Source of the DNA: Caulobacter sp. Root1455
GTDB taxonomy: Bacteria > Pseudomonadota > Alphaproteobacteria > Caulobacterales > Caulobacteraceae
NCBI RefSeq assembly: GCF_001426905.1
Contig: NZ_LMFQ01000021.1
Span: 235,558-299,557, forward strand
Reading direction: 5' to 3'
Length of the DNA stretch: 64,000 nt
This document shows, piece after piece, positions 26,011 to 35,472 of this stretch; position 1 is the stretch's first letter; each line of letters opens with the position of its first letter. Under the pieces are notes generated by a model that was not told the origin of the DNA, did no database searches, and was given only the letters and a program-made list of their open reading frames with translations. A program made the position numbers and the translations under genes.

Positions 26011-27615
26011 TTGTCGATCGATCCACGCCGCCTTCTGGGCCTGGCCTTCGCCAGCGCCGACCTTCTTCTGGAAGTCGAGAACGGCCGGGTGACGCTGGCG
26101 CTGGGCGCCGCGCAGCGGATCATGGGGCAGGACGAGCGAACCCTGACGGGCCGCGCCTGGCGCGACCTGTTCACCACCACCGACCGCCCTCTGATCGACG
26201 CCGCGACCAGCGTGATGGACGACGGCCAGAGGCGCGGACCGGTCACCGTCCGCATGGCGGGCGGCGCGCCGCGCCACGTGAGCCTGACCATGCGCGCCCT
26301 GCCCGACAACGGCGGCCGGATCTCGGTCTCGGTCACGCCCGCCCCCGCCCCTTCCGGCCAGGTGGACGCCGAAGGCCTGCGCAGCCGGGCGGGCTTCGAG
26401 GACATCGCCCGGGGCCTTTTCGAGGCCGCGCGCGTCACCGGCCTGGAGCTGGAGCTGGCCATGGTCGAGTTCCAGGGCCTGGACTCGGTGCGCCAGCAGT
26501 TGTCCAAGCCCGAGGCCCACGCCCTGGACCTCAAGCTGGCCGGAGCCGTGCGGGCCGAGTCTCACGGCGGCGGCATGGCCACCCGCCTGTCGCCCGACCG
26601 CTTCGCCCTGGTCCGCGCCAAGGTCGACCACCCCGACGACATGGCCCAGCGCCTGACCCGCTCCACCGCCGTGCTGGCCAACGCCCACGTGGCGCCGATC
26701 GACGGCGGCGTCGTCCCGACACGCAGCCTCAAGGCCTTGCGCTACGCCCTCGACGATTTCCTGCGCGAAGGCCTGGGGGACACCGCGCCCCTCAACCTGT
26801 CCGAGGCGATGAACCGGTCGGTCAAGCGCACCCTGTCGCGGGCCGGCGCCCTGGGCGCGGCGGTCAGCCAACGGCGCTTCACGCTCGCCTACCAGCCGGT
26901 GGTCGACCTGAAGAGCGGCCTGGCCCACCACCACGAGGCCCTGGTGCGCTTCGAGGACGGCGGCAGCCCGTTCCAGCTGATCCGCATGGCCGAGGAGTTC
27001 GATCTGATCGAGGAGCTGGACCACGCCATCGCCGAGATGGCGGTCAAGCGGCTGGCCGCCGATCGGACCGGCGCGATCAAGCTGGCGATCAATGTCTCGG
27101 GCCGCACCATCGTCAACGAGGGTTTCGTCGACCATATCGACCGCCTGCTGGCCAGGACCGACGTCGCCAAGGGGCGGCTGATCTTCGAGATCACCGAGAC
27201 CAGCGCCATCGACGACCTGCCGCGCGCCAACCAGCACATCCAGGCCCTGCGGGCCCTGGGCTCGCTGGTCTGCCTGGACGACTTCGGGGCCGGGGCCTCG
27301 TCGTTCGCCTATCTGCAGGAACTGAACCTGGACATCGTCAAGATCGACGGCCGCTACGTGCGCGAACTGGCGGGAAGCGGCCGCGACGGGGCCATGGTCC
27401 GCCGGCTGGTCGAGCTGTGCCGCGACCTGAAGATCCGCACCGTCGCCGAGATGGTCGAGACCGCCGAGGTCGAGGACGTGGTCCGCAGGTCCGGCGTCGA
27501 CTTCGCCCAGGGCTGGCTTTTCGGCAAGCCGACCGACCAGCCGCAGCCGGCGCTGAAGATCGGCTCCGTGACGCCGGCGCCTCGCCGGGTCGGGGTCTCG
27601 GAGGGGTGGGCGTAG
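26011..27615 (+). CDS. PAS-degenerate GGDEF-EAL protein, probable c-di-GMP phosphodiesterase
   Basis: A 534-residue protein. An N-terminal PAS-like region (about 1-115) is followed by a degenerate GGDEF-like domain (about 130-225; the GGDEF position reads SPDRF) and an EAL domain (about 285-510). The EAL residues needed for catalysis are present: EALVRF, INVS, FEITETS, DDFGAGAS, VKIDGRYV, AEMVETAE and QGWLFGKP. It should therefore hydrolyse c-di-GMP and promote motility. I choose TTG 26011 with GGGGGA 8 bases upstream; earlier in-frame codons at 25822 and 25894 would run through the SOS box or lack a ribosome site. It is divergent from recA, as I recall for C. crescentus. Confidence 0.85.
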   Translation: MSIDPRRLLGLAFASADLLLEVENGRVTLALGAAQRIMGQDERTLTGRAWRDLFTTTDRPLIDAATSVMDDGQRRGPVTVRMAGGAPRHVSLTMRALPDNGGRISVSVTPAPAPSGQVDAEGLRSRAGFEDIARGLFEAARVTGLELELAMVEFQGLDSVRQQLSKPEAHALDLKLAGAVRAESHGGGMATRLSPDRFALVRAKVDHPDDMAQRLTRSTAVLANAHVAPIDGGVVPTRSLKALRYALDDFLREGLGDTAPLNLSEAMNRSVKRTLSRAGALGAAVSQRRFTLAYQPVVDLKSGLAHHHEALVRFEDGGSPFQLIRMAEEFDLIEELDHAIAEMAVKRLAADRTGAIKLAINVSGRTIVNEGFVDHIDRLLARTDVAKGRLIFEITETSAIDDLPRANQHIQALRALGSLVCLDDFGAGASSFAYLQELNLDIVKIDGRYVRELAGSGRDGAMVRRLVELCRDLKIRTVAEMVETAEVEDVVRRSGVDFAQGWLFGKPTDQPQPALKIGSVTPAPRRVGVSEGWA

Positions 27616-27624
27616 ATTAGAGTC

Positions 27625-27739
27625 CTTCCCTCCCCCTTGTGGGGAGGGTGGCGGCGAAGCCGACGGGTGGGGCTTGATGACTCAGCGGACCCCATCCACC
27701 AGCTTCGCTGGTCCCCCCTCCCCACAAGGGGGAGGGAAG
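27625..27739. repeat. Perfect 24-bp inverted repeat between convergent genes
   Basis: The arms 27625-27648 and 27716-27739 are exact inverted copies (core CCCTCCCCCTTGTGGGGAGGG shortened here to CCTCCCCCTTGTGGGG). The 67-bp loop holds GGCGGCGAAGCCGAC and ACCAGCTTCGCTGGT stems. It lies between the EAL and DUF885 genes, which converge, so it may end both transcripts. Confidence 0.75.
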
Positions 27740-27749
27740 ATATCCGGTC

Positions 27750-29588
27750 CTACTTCCCCGCCTTGGTCTGGGCGATGTAGTTGTCCACCACCCGATCCAG
27801 CACCGTCAGCGGGGTCATGCCCGCCAGCAGGCCGGCGTCGTGGAACTTGCGGATGTCGAACTTCTTGCCCAGCGCCTTCTTGGCCCGCTCGCGGGCGCGC
27901 AGCCAGGTGATCTTGCCGACCATGTAGCTGCAGGCCTGGCCCGGCCAGACGACGTAGCGCTCGATCTCGGTGATCGTGCCGCTTTCCTCGTCGCCCATCG
28001 TCTCGGCCATGTACTTCACGGCCTGCTCGCGGCTCCATTTCTTGTAGTGCATGCCGCTGTCGACCACGAGGCGGACGGCGCGGAACAGGGCGTCGTGCAG
28101 CATGCCGATGTGGCCGAACGGGTCGTCCTTGTAGATGCCCATCTCGACGGCCAGCTGTTCGGTGTAGAGCGCCCAGCCCTCGGAATAGCCCGAATTGCCG
28201 ATCGTCTTGCGCAGCAGCGGCAAGCCTTGCGCCTCGTTGGACAGCGACAGCTGCAGGTGGTGGCCCGGGACGCCCTCGTGGACGGTCAGGGTGGTGAGCA
28301 GGAACTTCGGCTGCTCGGCCGTGTTGCGCAGGTTGATCCAGTAGATGCCCGGGCGCTTTCCATCCAGCGAGGGCGAATTGTAGTAGCCGCCCGGCGCGCC
28401 GACCTCGATGGCCTTGGGCACGCGACGGATCTCCAGCGGGGCCTTGGGCAACTGGCCGAAATAGGCCGGAAGCTGCTTTTCGATCCACTTGGCCTTGGTG
28501 TTGAGGTCGGCGATCAGCTGTTCCTTGGCCGCGTCGGTGTCGGCGTAGACCTGGCTGGGATCGGTGGCCAGGGCGCGCATCTTCTCGCCCGCCGTGCCCT
28601 TGGTGATCCCGCGGCTCTTGAACAGGGCGTCGATCTCGGCCGAGATCGACTTCACCAGGTCCAGGCCCAGCTGGTGGATCTCATCCGGCGTCATGGTCGA
28701 GGTCGTGTAGTTCTTCAGCGACACGGCGTAGTAGTCGCCGCCGTCCTTCAGGCGCCAGACGCCGGCGTCGTGGGTGGCCTTCGGACGGACGCCCTCCAGC
28801 AGCGCGATCTGGCGCTTCAGGGCGGGCAGCACCGAGTTCTCGTAGATCCTGCCCGCCTCGCCGGCCCAGTCGCCGGGGATGTTCTTCTCCTTGGTCCGGC
28901 GGACCACCGACAGCACCAGCGGCGCCTGGGCCGTCGGGGTGTCGGCGAAGGACTTCATCTGGACCAGGGCCTTGTCGATGACGAAGTCCGGCGGGATCAC
29001 GCCGTCGGCGTAGTCGCGCGCGGCGATCGCCGACTCCTGGTCCATCAGCCGGGCGAAGGCCTCCATGCGCGACAGATAGGCGTCGGCGTCGGCCTTGGTC
29101 TCGATCGAATGCTGGGTGTCGAGGAAGTCGGGATAGGACTGGTACGAGCCCGTCAGCTGGCTGAGCACATAGGGCGCGCCCGAACCGCCGCCGGCGTAGC
29201 TGAACTTCGTGTTGCCCTCGTCCTGCACCGCCAGGGTGAACTCGACGGTGTCGTAGTTGACCACGTCCATGCCGCTCAGCGCCTTGCGGTCGATGGCGCG
29301 CAGGTCGGCGAGCTGCTGCTTGGTCTGGGCGATCCCGGCGTCGATGGCGGCGAACGAGCGGTCGGTCAGCTGGGCCTTGGTCCAGGCCAGCTCGCCGACG
29401 TCCAGGCCCAGGCCGGTGGCCGTCTCGGGCGACTGGCGCAGTTGCTTGGCCATGATGGCGTCGAACAGGGCGTTGAGCTTGGCGCTCTCGCCCGAGGCCG
29501 GCGCCGTGTCGGCGAGGGCCAGGCCCGGGGTCGCGGCGGCTAGGCCGACGGCGACGGTGGACAGCAGCATCTGACGGCGGTTTTGCAA
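27750..29588 (-). CDS. Exported DUF885 metallopeptidase-like protein
   Basis: A 612-residue exported protein with a signal peptide (MQNRRQMLLSTVAVGLAAA, cut near ALA-D27). It is DUF885 along its length. The HEGVPGHH motif at 437-444 is the HExxxGH zinc-site form of this family, and GYSEGWALYTEQ about 30 residues later would give the third ligand and a base. DUF885 proteins are predicted zinc peptidases distantly like carboxypeptidase Taq/M32; few substrates are known. The gene stands alone, followed by the inverted repeat at 27625-27739. Confidence 0.83.
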   Translation of the reverse strand: MQNRRQMLLSTVAVGLAAATPGLALADTAPASGESAKLNALFDAIMAKQLRQSPETATGLGLDVGELAWTKAQLTDRSFAAIDAGIAQTKQQLADLRAIDRKALSGMDVVNYDTVEFTLAVQDEGNTKFSYAGGGSGAPYVLSQLTGSYQSYPDFLDTQHSIETKADADAYLSRMEAFARLMDQESAIAARDYADGVIPPDFVIDKALVQMKSFADTPTAQAPLVLSVVRRTKEKNIPGDWAGEAGRIYENSVLPALKRQIALLEGVRPKATHDAGVWRLKDGGDYYAVSLKNYTTSTMTPDEIHQLGLDLVKSISAEIDALFKSRGITKGTAGEKMRALATDPSQVYADTDAAKEQLIADLNTKAKWIEKQLPAYFGQLPKAPLEIRRVPKAIEVGAPGGYYNSPSLDGKRPGIYWINLRNTAEQPKFLLTTLTVHEGVPGHHLQLSLSNEAQGLPLLRKTIGNSGYSEGWALYTEQLAVEMGIYKDDPFGHIGMLHDALFRAVRLVVDSGMHYKKWSREQAVKYMAETMGDEESGTITEIERYVVWPGQACSYMVGKITWLRARERAKKALGKKFDIRKFHDAGLLAGMTPLTVLDRVVDNYIAQTKAGK

Positions 29589-29707
29589 GGTGGGGTCCCC
29601 TTCCCTCGAATGTTTGACGCAAAGGCGTAGAGGCGCTTTCCCGTCGCGGCAACGGCGCCGGTATTAATTTCCCGTCATCTTGCGGCGGAGCGCACGTTTC
29701 GTGCGGC

Positions 29708-29724
29708 CGGCGGCTCAGCCGCCG
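29708..29724 (-). terminator. Short hairpin after the NTF2-like gene
   Basis: CGGCGGC-TCA-GCCGCCG forms a 7-bp stem 6 bases past the stop of the leftward NTF2-like gene. No T run follows, so the terminator call is tentative. Confidence 0.35.
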
Positions 29725-29729
29725 ATCAC

Positions 29730-30107
29730 TCAGCTGAGCGTCACGAACAGCTCGTTCTCGATCACCCACTGGCCGGTGACCTTGCGCCAGGTCGCCAGAT
29801 AGGTCCCGCGGGTGTCGGCCGCGCCGCGCGTCGCGCCCACCCAGGTCCCGTGCTCGGCGGCCCGGTCGCCGGCGGCGTCCAGTTCGATGCGCTCGGTCGT
29901 GCGGACATAGGCGACGAAGGCCGGGTCGGCGAACTGGCTCGCGAAGGCCTCCAGCACGTCGCGCGCCCCCAGGATCAGCGAACCGTCGCCGACGATCACC
30001 TTGATGTCCGGCGCGAAGAACGGGGCCAGGCGGCGGGCGTCCTTGCCGGCGATCAGCTTGTTGGTCAGCTTGCGGCGGGCGGCGATGGCGTCTTGCGGAG
30101 TCGTCAC
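29730..30107 (-). CDS. NTF2-like / DUF4440-type protein
   Basis: A 125-residue soluble protein with the cone-like NTF2 pattern: an N-terminal helix (DAIAARRKLTNKLIAGKDA), FFAPDIKVIVGDGSLILGARDVLEAF and C-terminal strands (AEHGTWVG, TYLATWRKVTGQWVIENELFVTL). SnoaL/DUF4440 proteins are small-molecule binders or enzymes with varied roles. Nothing marks the ligand. It is divergent from the GNAT gene at 30191. Confidence 0.75.
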   Translation of the reverse strand: MTTPQDAIAARRKLTNKLIAGKDARRLAPFFAPDIKVIVGDGSLILGARDVLEAFASQFADPAFVAYVRTTERIELDAAGDRAAEHGTWVGATRGAADTRGTYLATWRKVTGQWVIENELFVTLS

Positions 30108-30190
30108 TAGATCAAGTCCTGGCGGCGGGCGGCCCTGGCGAACACGGCAAGCCCGTATAGGCTGACCGCCCAGACCCGAACAGGACTTCG

Positions 30191-30709
30191 ATGATTCCGC
30201 CCATCCTGACCACCGCCCGCCTGACCTTGAGCCCGCCGCGGGCGTCCGACTTCGAGGACAGCGCCGCGATGTGGAGCGACCCGCTGGTCACCCGCCACAT
30301 CGGCGGCCGCACCTCGACGCCCGAGGAAAGCTGGCAGCGGCTGCTGCGCGCCCGGGGACTGTGGGCGGTGCTGGGCTACGGCTACTGGGCGGCGCGCGAG
30401 ACCGCCAGCGGCCGCTATGTCGGCGAGATCGGCTTCGCCGACTTCCATCGTGGCATCGAACCTTCGATCGACGGCGTGCCCGAGATGGGCTGGGCCCTGG
30501 CCAGTTGGGCTCACGGCCGGGGCTTCGCCAGCGAGGCGATCGTCGCGGCCCTGGCCTGGGCGCGCGACCAATGGGGCGACGCGCCCATCGTCTGCATCAT
30601 CGACCCCGACAACGCCCCGTCCCTGAAGCTGGCCCACAAGATCGGCTTCCTGGAGGTGGCGCGCACCACCTACCGCGACGCGCCGACGGTGCTGCTGCAG
30701 CGAGGGTGA
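30191..30709 (+). CDS. GNAT-family N-acetyltransferase (RimJ/RimL-like)
   Basis: A 172-residue acetyltransferase of the Acetyltransf_3 type. TARLTLSPPRASDFED opens the fold, YVGEIGFADF is a central strand, GWALASWAHGRGFASEAIVAAL is the acetyl-CoA-binding motif A and IIDPDNAPSLKLAHKIGF is motif B. Such proteins modify protein N-termini or small amines. AGGA precedes the ATG. The gene ends 6 bases from the convergent membrane protein gene. Confidence 0.85.
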   Translation: MIPPILTTARLTLSPPRASDFEDSAAMWSDPLVTRHIGGRTSTPEESWQRLLRARGLWAVLGYGYWAARETASGRYVGEIGFADFHRGIEPSIDGVPEMGWALASWAHGRGFASEAIVAALAWARDQWGDAPIVCIIDPDNAPSLKLAHKIGFLEVARTTYRDAPTVLLQRG

Positions 30710-30715
30710 TCCGCG

Positions 30716-31165
30716 CTAGGGCGTGGCCTGAACCGGAGTCCGCCGCCGCGCCCGCCAGGCGCGCCATGTCCCGAAGCCGACGCAGACCATGATCCCGTAG
30801 CTCCAGAGCGCCATGCTCAGCCGGAAGGTGTTGATCGTCACCCGCAAGTCGATCGCCGTGGCCACATGCGAGGCCACGATCATCGTCATGAAGGCGGTGG
30901 CGACAAGGGTCCACACTTGGCGAGCCCGCAGCGAGGCCCAGACAAAATAGACCAGTGTGGCGGCGTCCGCGCAGAAGACCCCCAGGCCGGTGTTCACGGC
31001 GCTGGCGTTGTCGACCGCCAGCGAAACCAGCCAGTTCGCCAGGAACGCCGCACCGAACCTTCGCGCCGTTTGGTCGCCGTACCCGATGGCGAGGCTGGCG
31101 GTCCCCACGGCCAAGCCGAGGGAGATCATCGTATGAAGCTGCAAGCGTCCCCCGAGCGGCGCCAT
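30716..31165 (-). CDS. Small membrane protein of unknown function
   Basis: A 149-residue protein with four hydrophobic segments (about 12-27, 38-58, 64-79, 84-104, with a further one at 118-134). The tail is arginine-rich (FGTWRAWRARRRTPV), which points to a cytoplasmic C-terminus. I do not recognise the family. It lies 85 bases downstream of cckA on the same strand and might be read through from it. Confidence 0.6.
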   Translation of the reverse strand: MAPLGGRLQLHTMISLGLAVGTASLAIGYGDQTARRFGAAFLANWLVSLAVDNASAVNTGLGVFCADAATLVYFVWASLRARQVWTLVATAFMTMIVASHVATAIDLRVTINTFRLSMALWSYGIMVCVGFGTWRAWRARRRTPVQATP

Positions 31166-31250
31166 GAATCCCGGGAGACCTTGCCTCAGGCGGCGCGCGG
31201 CCGACAGAAACCGCAGGTCCGGTCACCCGACCGCACCCGTTTCACGGCAG

Positions 31251-33353
31251 CTAGGCCGCCTGCAGCTGCTGTTTGACCCGCTCGGCCAGGGTCTTGATGT
31301 CGATCGGCTTGGGCAGGAAAGTCACGCCGGTCTCGCCTTCCAGCAGGTCGCTGAACTCGGCCTCGGCGTAGCCGCTGATGAACATCACCGGGGCGTTGCC
31401 CAGATAGGCGCGGGCTTTCTTCAGCAGGGTCGGGCCGTCGATGCCGGGCATGATCACGTCGCTGATCAGCAGGTCGATCGTGCCGGCGTGCTCCTCGGCG
31501 ATGATCAGGGCCTCCTCGCCGTCGCTGGCCTCCAGCACCTCGTAGCCCCGGGCGCGGAGCAGACGGGCGGCGACGCCGCGCACGGCGTCCTCGTCCTCGA
31601 CGAACAGGATGCGGCCGGCGCCCGACAGGTCGCGCGGCGGGCGCGGCTTGGCGGTTTCGGCGACCGTCAGGGCGGCCGCGGCGGCGGCCTGCTGGGCGGG
31701 GGTGGCCTCGAAGACCGGCAGGAAGATGCGGAAGGCCGCGCCCTCGCCCGGACGGCTGTGGACGTGGATCCAGCCGTCGGACTGCTTGACGATGCCGTAG
31801 ACGGTGGCCAGGCCCAGGCCCGTGCCCTCGCCCACCGGCTTGGTGGTGAAGAACGGGTCGAAGATCTTGCCCATCACCTCGGGCGGGATGCCGGGGCCGT
31901 CGTCGCTGACCTCGATGAAGGCCTGGTCGCCCTCGGCGCCGGGGAAGCCCAGGCTCTGGGCCTCGTCCTGCGTGAGGCGGGCGGTGCGGATGCGCACGAC
32001 GCCGCCGCCCTTGGCCGCCCGCACCGCGTCGCGGGCGTTGACGGCCAGGTTCATGACGGCGGTCTCGAGCTGGCTCTTGTCGGCCCGCACCTGCGGCAGG
32101 TCGCGGCCGTAGTCGGTGATCAGCTTGACGTCTTCACGCAGCAGACGGCGCAGCAGGACCTCGAATTCCGAGATCAGCTCGCCCAGCTCCAGCACCTCGC
32201 GCTGCACGGTCTGCTTGCGGCTGAAGGCCAGCAGCTTGCGCACCAGGTCGGCGGCGCGCACGCCCGTCTGGCGGATCTCGTTGAGGCCTTCGTAGGACGG
32301 GTCGCCCACCGGGTGGCGGTGCAGCAGCTCGTCCAGGCGCAGCTGGATGGCGGTCAGCAGGTTGTTGAAGTCGTGGGCCACGCCGCCGGCCAGCTGGCCG
32401 ATGGCCTGCATCTTCTGGGCCTGGGCCAGTTGCAGCTCCATCTGCTTCTGCTCGGAGACGTCGATCAGATAGGCCACGAGGCGCCCGTCGGCGCGGTAGA
32501 GATAGAGGTGGGCGATGCGGGTCGGGTCGCGGGCCAGGCGCACCTCGAACGGACCGCTCTTGCCCTCGGCCAGGCGGGTGTCGGCCTCGGCGCGCGAAGG
32601 CGGGTCGATCAGGGAACCGAAGATCGTGCCGGACGGCACCGCGCCGGTCATGGCGGCCAGGGCCGGATTGGCCTCGAGGATGCGGGAGTTGAACGGGTCC
32701 AGGCCGTCCAGCAGGGCCGCGCCGAACGGCGAGGCGCCGGAGAAGGCGTCCAGGGTGCGCGGGGCCGGGACGCTTTGGGCGACGGCGGGGGCCGGCGCGG
32801 CGGCGGCGACCGCGACTTCCTTCTCGATCACCACCGGCAGGCGGACCAGCAGGCGGCCGCCGCGCAGGCGGGCGGCCTCGGCGCGGCGCTCCTGGCCGGC
32901 GATGATCAACGAGCCTTCGGCGCGCTGGCCGTCGCGGGCCTTGACCAGGGCGGCGAACAGGCCGGCCCCGGCCGCGCCCTTGGGCAGGCGGCGGGCGTCG
33001 CCCACGGTCTCGACCCAGGCGGCGTTGGCGGCCAGCAGCCGGCCGTCGGCGGCGGTCAGGGCGGCGGGTTCGGACAGGGCATCGACGAAGGCCTCGACGC
33101 CCTCCGGCTCGGGATCATTGACCCCGGTCGAGGCGCGGATGGCCACCAGGCCCAGGATCGCCACGCCGGCGACGCCGCCCAGCAGCAACAGGCCCGCCAG
33201 GGTGGCCGGTCCGGCCCGCAGGGCGGGCGCGGCGGCGAAGGCGGCGGCCAGGACCAGGAAGATGGCCGCGCCCCAGATCAGCAGGTCCGGACGGCGCTTG
33301 ACGGCGCCGGCGGAGTCTGTCGCGCCAAAGTCTTTCATGGGCGTCTCGGTCAT
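31251..33353 (-). CDS. cckA: Cell-cycle histidine kinase CckA
   Basis: A 700-residue hybrid kinase, close to the 691 residues of C. crescentus CckA. Two membrane segments (about 23-42 and 48-72) are followed by PAS-A and PAS-B regions (about 80-180 and 195-300), the DHp helix with His327 in [20 protein letters not shown], the ATPase domain ([31 protein letters not shown]) and a receiver whose phospho-acceptor is Asp632 in [13 protein letters not shown]. It drives the CckA-ChpT-CtrA/CpdR relay and switches to a phosphatase with c-di-GMP. PAS-B is preceded by an Ala/Pro linker. flhB-fliR-fliQ lie just upstream on the same strand. Confidence 0.95.
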   Translation of the reverse strand: MTETPMKDFGATDSAGAVKRRPDLLIWGAAIFLVLAAAFAAAPALRAGPATLAGLLLLGGVAGVAILGLVAIRASTGVNDPEPEGVEAFVDALSEPAALTAADGRLLAANAAWVETVGDARRLPKGAAGAGLFAALVKARDGQRAEGSLIIAGQERRAEAARLRGGRLLVRLPVVIEKEVAVAAAAPAPAVAQSVPAPRTLDAFSGASPFGAALLDGLDPFNSRILEANPALAAMTGAVPSGTIFGSLIDPPSRAEADTRLAEGKSGPFEVRLARDPTRIAHLYLYRADGRLVAYLIDVSEQKQMELQLAQAQKMQAIGQLAGGVAHDFNNLLTAIQLRLDELLHRHPVGDPSYEGLNEIRQTGVRAADLVRKLLAFSRKQTVQREVLELGELISEFEVLLRRLLREDVKLITDYGRDLPQVRADKSQLETAVMNLAVNARDAVRAAKGGGVVRIRTARLTQDEAQSLGFPGAEGDQAFIEVSDDGPGIPPEVMGKIFDPFFTTKPVGEGTGLGLATVYGIVKQSDGWIHVHSRPGEGAAFRIFLPVFEATPAQQAAAAAALTVAETAKPRPPRDLSGAGRILFVEDEDAVRGVAARLLRARGYEVLEASDGEEALIIAEEHAGTIDLLISDVIMPGIDGPTLLKKARAYLGNAPVMFISGYAEAEFSDLLEGETGVTFLPKPIDIKTLAERVKQQLQAA

Positions 33354-33487
33354 GGTCGACCGAAATCCTTCTGCAGCCTTGCGGGCATCCAGCCCATCGA
33401 TTCGCGGGATAGAATACCCTTAACCCGCTCTCGGAGCGCGATCCGTGATCGATTCCTGATTCCGTGACGAGATTGTGGTGCCGCGAC

Positions 33488-33937
33488 CTAGTCCGCGACG
33501 TTGAGGCGCAGCCGATCCAGCAGGCCGCGCAGCAGATCCACCTCATCGCCGGACAGGTCGCCGCGCAGGCGGGCGTCGAACCGCTCGGCCGTCTGGCGCA
33601 GCCGCAGGAACCGCGCCCGGCCCTCGGGAGTCAGGGCCACCTGATGAGCCCGGCGGTCGGCCTTGTCGCGGGTGCGGGTGATCAGGCCCTGCGCTTCCAG
33701 GCCGTTGAGGTGATGCGTCAGGGTCGGCCCCTGGACGCCGACGGCCTGGGCCAAGTCCGACTGGGGCTGATGGCCGCCCGGCATCAGCGACCGCAGCACC
33801 AGCCAGGTCGACAGGGAACCGCCGGCCTGCGTCATCGCCTCGTCGAACGCCCGGGCCACGGCCTTGGAGACCTGGGACAGGACGAAGCCGATCGGCGGGG
33901 CGGAAGGCGGGCCCGAAGGTCGATCCTGGGGATTCAT
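33488..33937 (-). CDS. MarR-family transcriptional regulator
   Basis: A 149-residue MarR protein. The winged helix covers about residues 55-110 (QSDLAQAVGVQGPTLTHHLNGLEAQGLI, then the wing DKADRRAHQVALTPEG), with dimer helices at both ends. The divergent neighbour is a small membrane protein. A 27-bp near-perfect dyad lies 11 bases before the start codon, so self-repression and control of the neighbour are expected. There is no good ribosome site; the transcript may start close to the ATG. Confidence 0.88.
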   Translation of the reverse strand: MNPQDRPSGPPSAPPIGFVLSQVSKAVARAFDEAMTQAGGSLSTWLVLRSLMPGGHQPQSDLAQAVGVQGPTLTHHLNGLEAQGLITRTRDKADRRAHQVALTPEGRARFLRLRQTAERFDARLRGDLSGDEVDLLRGLLDRLRLNVAD

Positions 33938-33947
33938 GATTCGATAG

Positions 33948-33974
33948 ATAGACGTCGAATGATTCGATGTCTAT
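33948..33974. promoter_or_regulatory. Probable MarR operator (13-1-13 dyad)
   Basis: ATAGACGTCGAAT and ATTCGATGTCTAT flank one G and match as inverted copies at 12 of 13 positions. The site sits between the divergent MarR and membrane-protein genes, the usual place for a MarR operator. Confidence 0.75.
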
Positions 33975-34019
33975 GAATACCGCCGCCGCCAGAACGGCGG
34001 TCCGCGAAAGGATATCGCC

Positions 34020-34373
34020 ATGAACATCGGCCTGATGCTGCTGCTGTCGCTCCACGTGCTGTCCGCCATCTTCTGGGCGGGCTCGACCTTCGTGCTGGCC
34101 CGAACGGGCGGAAGCGGGATCGGCGCCCTGCGCCGCCCGCAGTTTGGCGCGGCGGGGGTCGCCATCCTCACCGGCGTTCCCCTGGCCGCGATCCTGCACG
34201 GCGGAAACCTCGGCCGGCAGGAGCAGGTGCTGATGGTCGCGGTCATCGCCGCCGTGACCGCCCTGGTCGTCCAGATCCTGGACCGCGCCAACCCCGCCCG
34301 CAGCCAGCGCATCGCCGGCGGCCTGCTGGTGGTCACCGTGCTCGGCATGGTCATCGCCCGCTACGTGGCGTGA
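34020..34373 (+). CDS. Small membrane protein next to MarR regulator
   Basis: A 117-residue protein with four hydrophobic segments (about 3-26, 42-62, 70-87 and 96-115). HVLSAIFWAGSTFVLA in the first helix has the His and Trp-Ala-Gly pattern seen in CopD-like and DUF2269-like membrane proteins, but I cannot assign the family firmly. It is divergent from the MarR gene and shares its operator region. GAAAGGA precedes the ATG. Confidence 0.7.
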   Translation: MNIGLMLLLSLHVLSAIFWAGSTFVLARTGGSGIGALRRPQFGAAGVAILTGVPLAAILHGGNLGRQEQVLMVAVIAAVTALVVQILDRANPARSQRIAGGLLVVTVLGMVIARYVA

Positions 34374-34380
34374 GCGGCCC

Positions 34381-35463
34381 TCAGTCCGCCCAGCTGCGCT
34401 TCTTGGCCTGCTTGTTGCTCATCACGAAGCCGATGACCTTGGCCACGGCCTCGAAGTGCTCGGCCGGGATCTGCTCGTCGACGTCCATGGCGGCGTAGAG
34501 GGCGCGGGCCAGGGGCGGGTCCTCCAGCACGTAGACGCCGTGCTCCTCGGCCACGGCGCGGATCTTCAAGGCCAGGTCGTCGACGCCCTTGGCCACGCAG
34601 ACCGGCGCGGCGGTCTCGCCCTGCTCGTACTTCAGCGCCACGGCGTAGTGGGTCGGGTTCATGACGACGACGGTCGCCTTGGGCACGGCCGCCATCATCC
34701 GCTGGCGCGAGCGCTGCATGCGCAGCTGCTTCTGCTTGCCCTTGATGTGCGGGTCGCCCTCGGACTGCTTCATCTCGTCCTTGACGTCCTGCAGGCTCAT
34801 CCGCATGCGCTTGTTGAAGCGGATGCGCTGCCAGAACCAGTCGAAGCCGGCGGTGGCGATCAGGAAGATCAGCACCATCCAGAACAGCTTCATGCACAGC
34901 TTCAGCGACATCGGGATGATCGCCCCCACGTCCATGCCCACCAGGGTGGTGATCTGGGCCGCGTCCGGCTTGATCACGAACCAGGCGATGACGCCGGTGA
35001 CGATGAACTTCAGGGCCGACTTGGCGAACTGCACGAAGCCGTCGGGACCGAAGATCCGCTTCAGGCCCTTGATGATGTCCAGCTTCTGCAGGTCGGGCTT
35101 GATCTTGTCGGCCGACAGGATGAAGCCCGACTGAGCCACGTTGGCCGCCGCGCCCAGCAGGCCCGACACCACCATCACCAGGATAACCGCCGGCAGGGCG
35201 GCCATGACCGCGGTCTTGGCGATGGCCCGGATGCCGCCCTCGACGTCCATCGTGCCGGCGTGGGCCAGGAACGGGGTCAGGGAATTGACCAGGTCGCGGG
35301 TCAGCCAGCCGCCGGCGATCACCACGACGCCGAACGCGCCCGAAAGCGAGGCCAGCTGCGAGATGTCGGCGGATTTCGGGACGTCGCCCTTGGCGCGCGC
35401 GTCCGACAGCTTCTTGGCTGTCGGCTCTTCTGTCTTTGACGCGTCGTCCTGCTCGTCGGCCAT
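34381..35463 (-). CDS. flhB: Flagellar export switch protein FlhB
   Basis: A 360-residue membrane protein of the flagellar type III export gate. The N-terminus KTEEPTAKKLSDARAKGDVPKS is typical, four membrane segments follow (about 37-57, 83-110, 143-165 and 190-212), and the cytoplasmic domain has the self-cleavage motif Asn269-Pro-Thr-His272. Cleavage there switches export from rod/hook to filament subunits. It is the last gene of fliQ-fliR-flhB, 9 bases after fliR. Confidence 0.96.
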   Translation of the reverse strand: MADEQDDASKTEEPTAKKLSDARAKGDVPKSADISQLASLSGAFGVVVIAGGWLTRDLVNSLTPFLAHAGTMDVEGGIRAIAKTAVMAALPAVILVMVVSGLLGAAANVAQSGFILSADKIKPDLQKLDIIKGLKRIFGPDGFVQFAKSALKFIVTGVIAWFVIKPDAAQITTLVGMDVGAIIPMSLKLCMKLFWMVLIFLIATAGFDWFWQRIRFNKRMRMSLQDVKDEMKQSEGDPHIKGKQKQLRMQRSRQRMMAAVPKATVVVMNPTHYAVALKYEQGETAAPVCVAKGVDDLALKIRAVAEEHGVYVLEDPPLARALYAAMDVDEQIPAEHFEAVAKVIGFVMSNKQAKKRSWAD

Positions 35464-35472
35464 GGCGTCCCC

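Noticed and set aside
33409..33426. TTAACCC before cckA as a CtrA site
   Set aside because: Only one half site is present; the position 7 bases away does not read TTAA.
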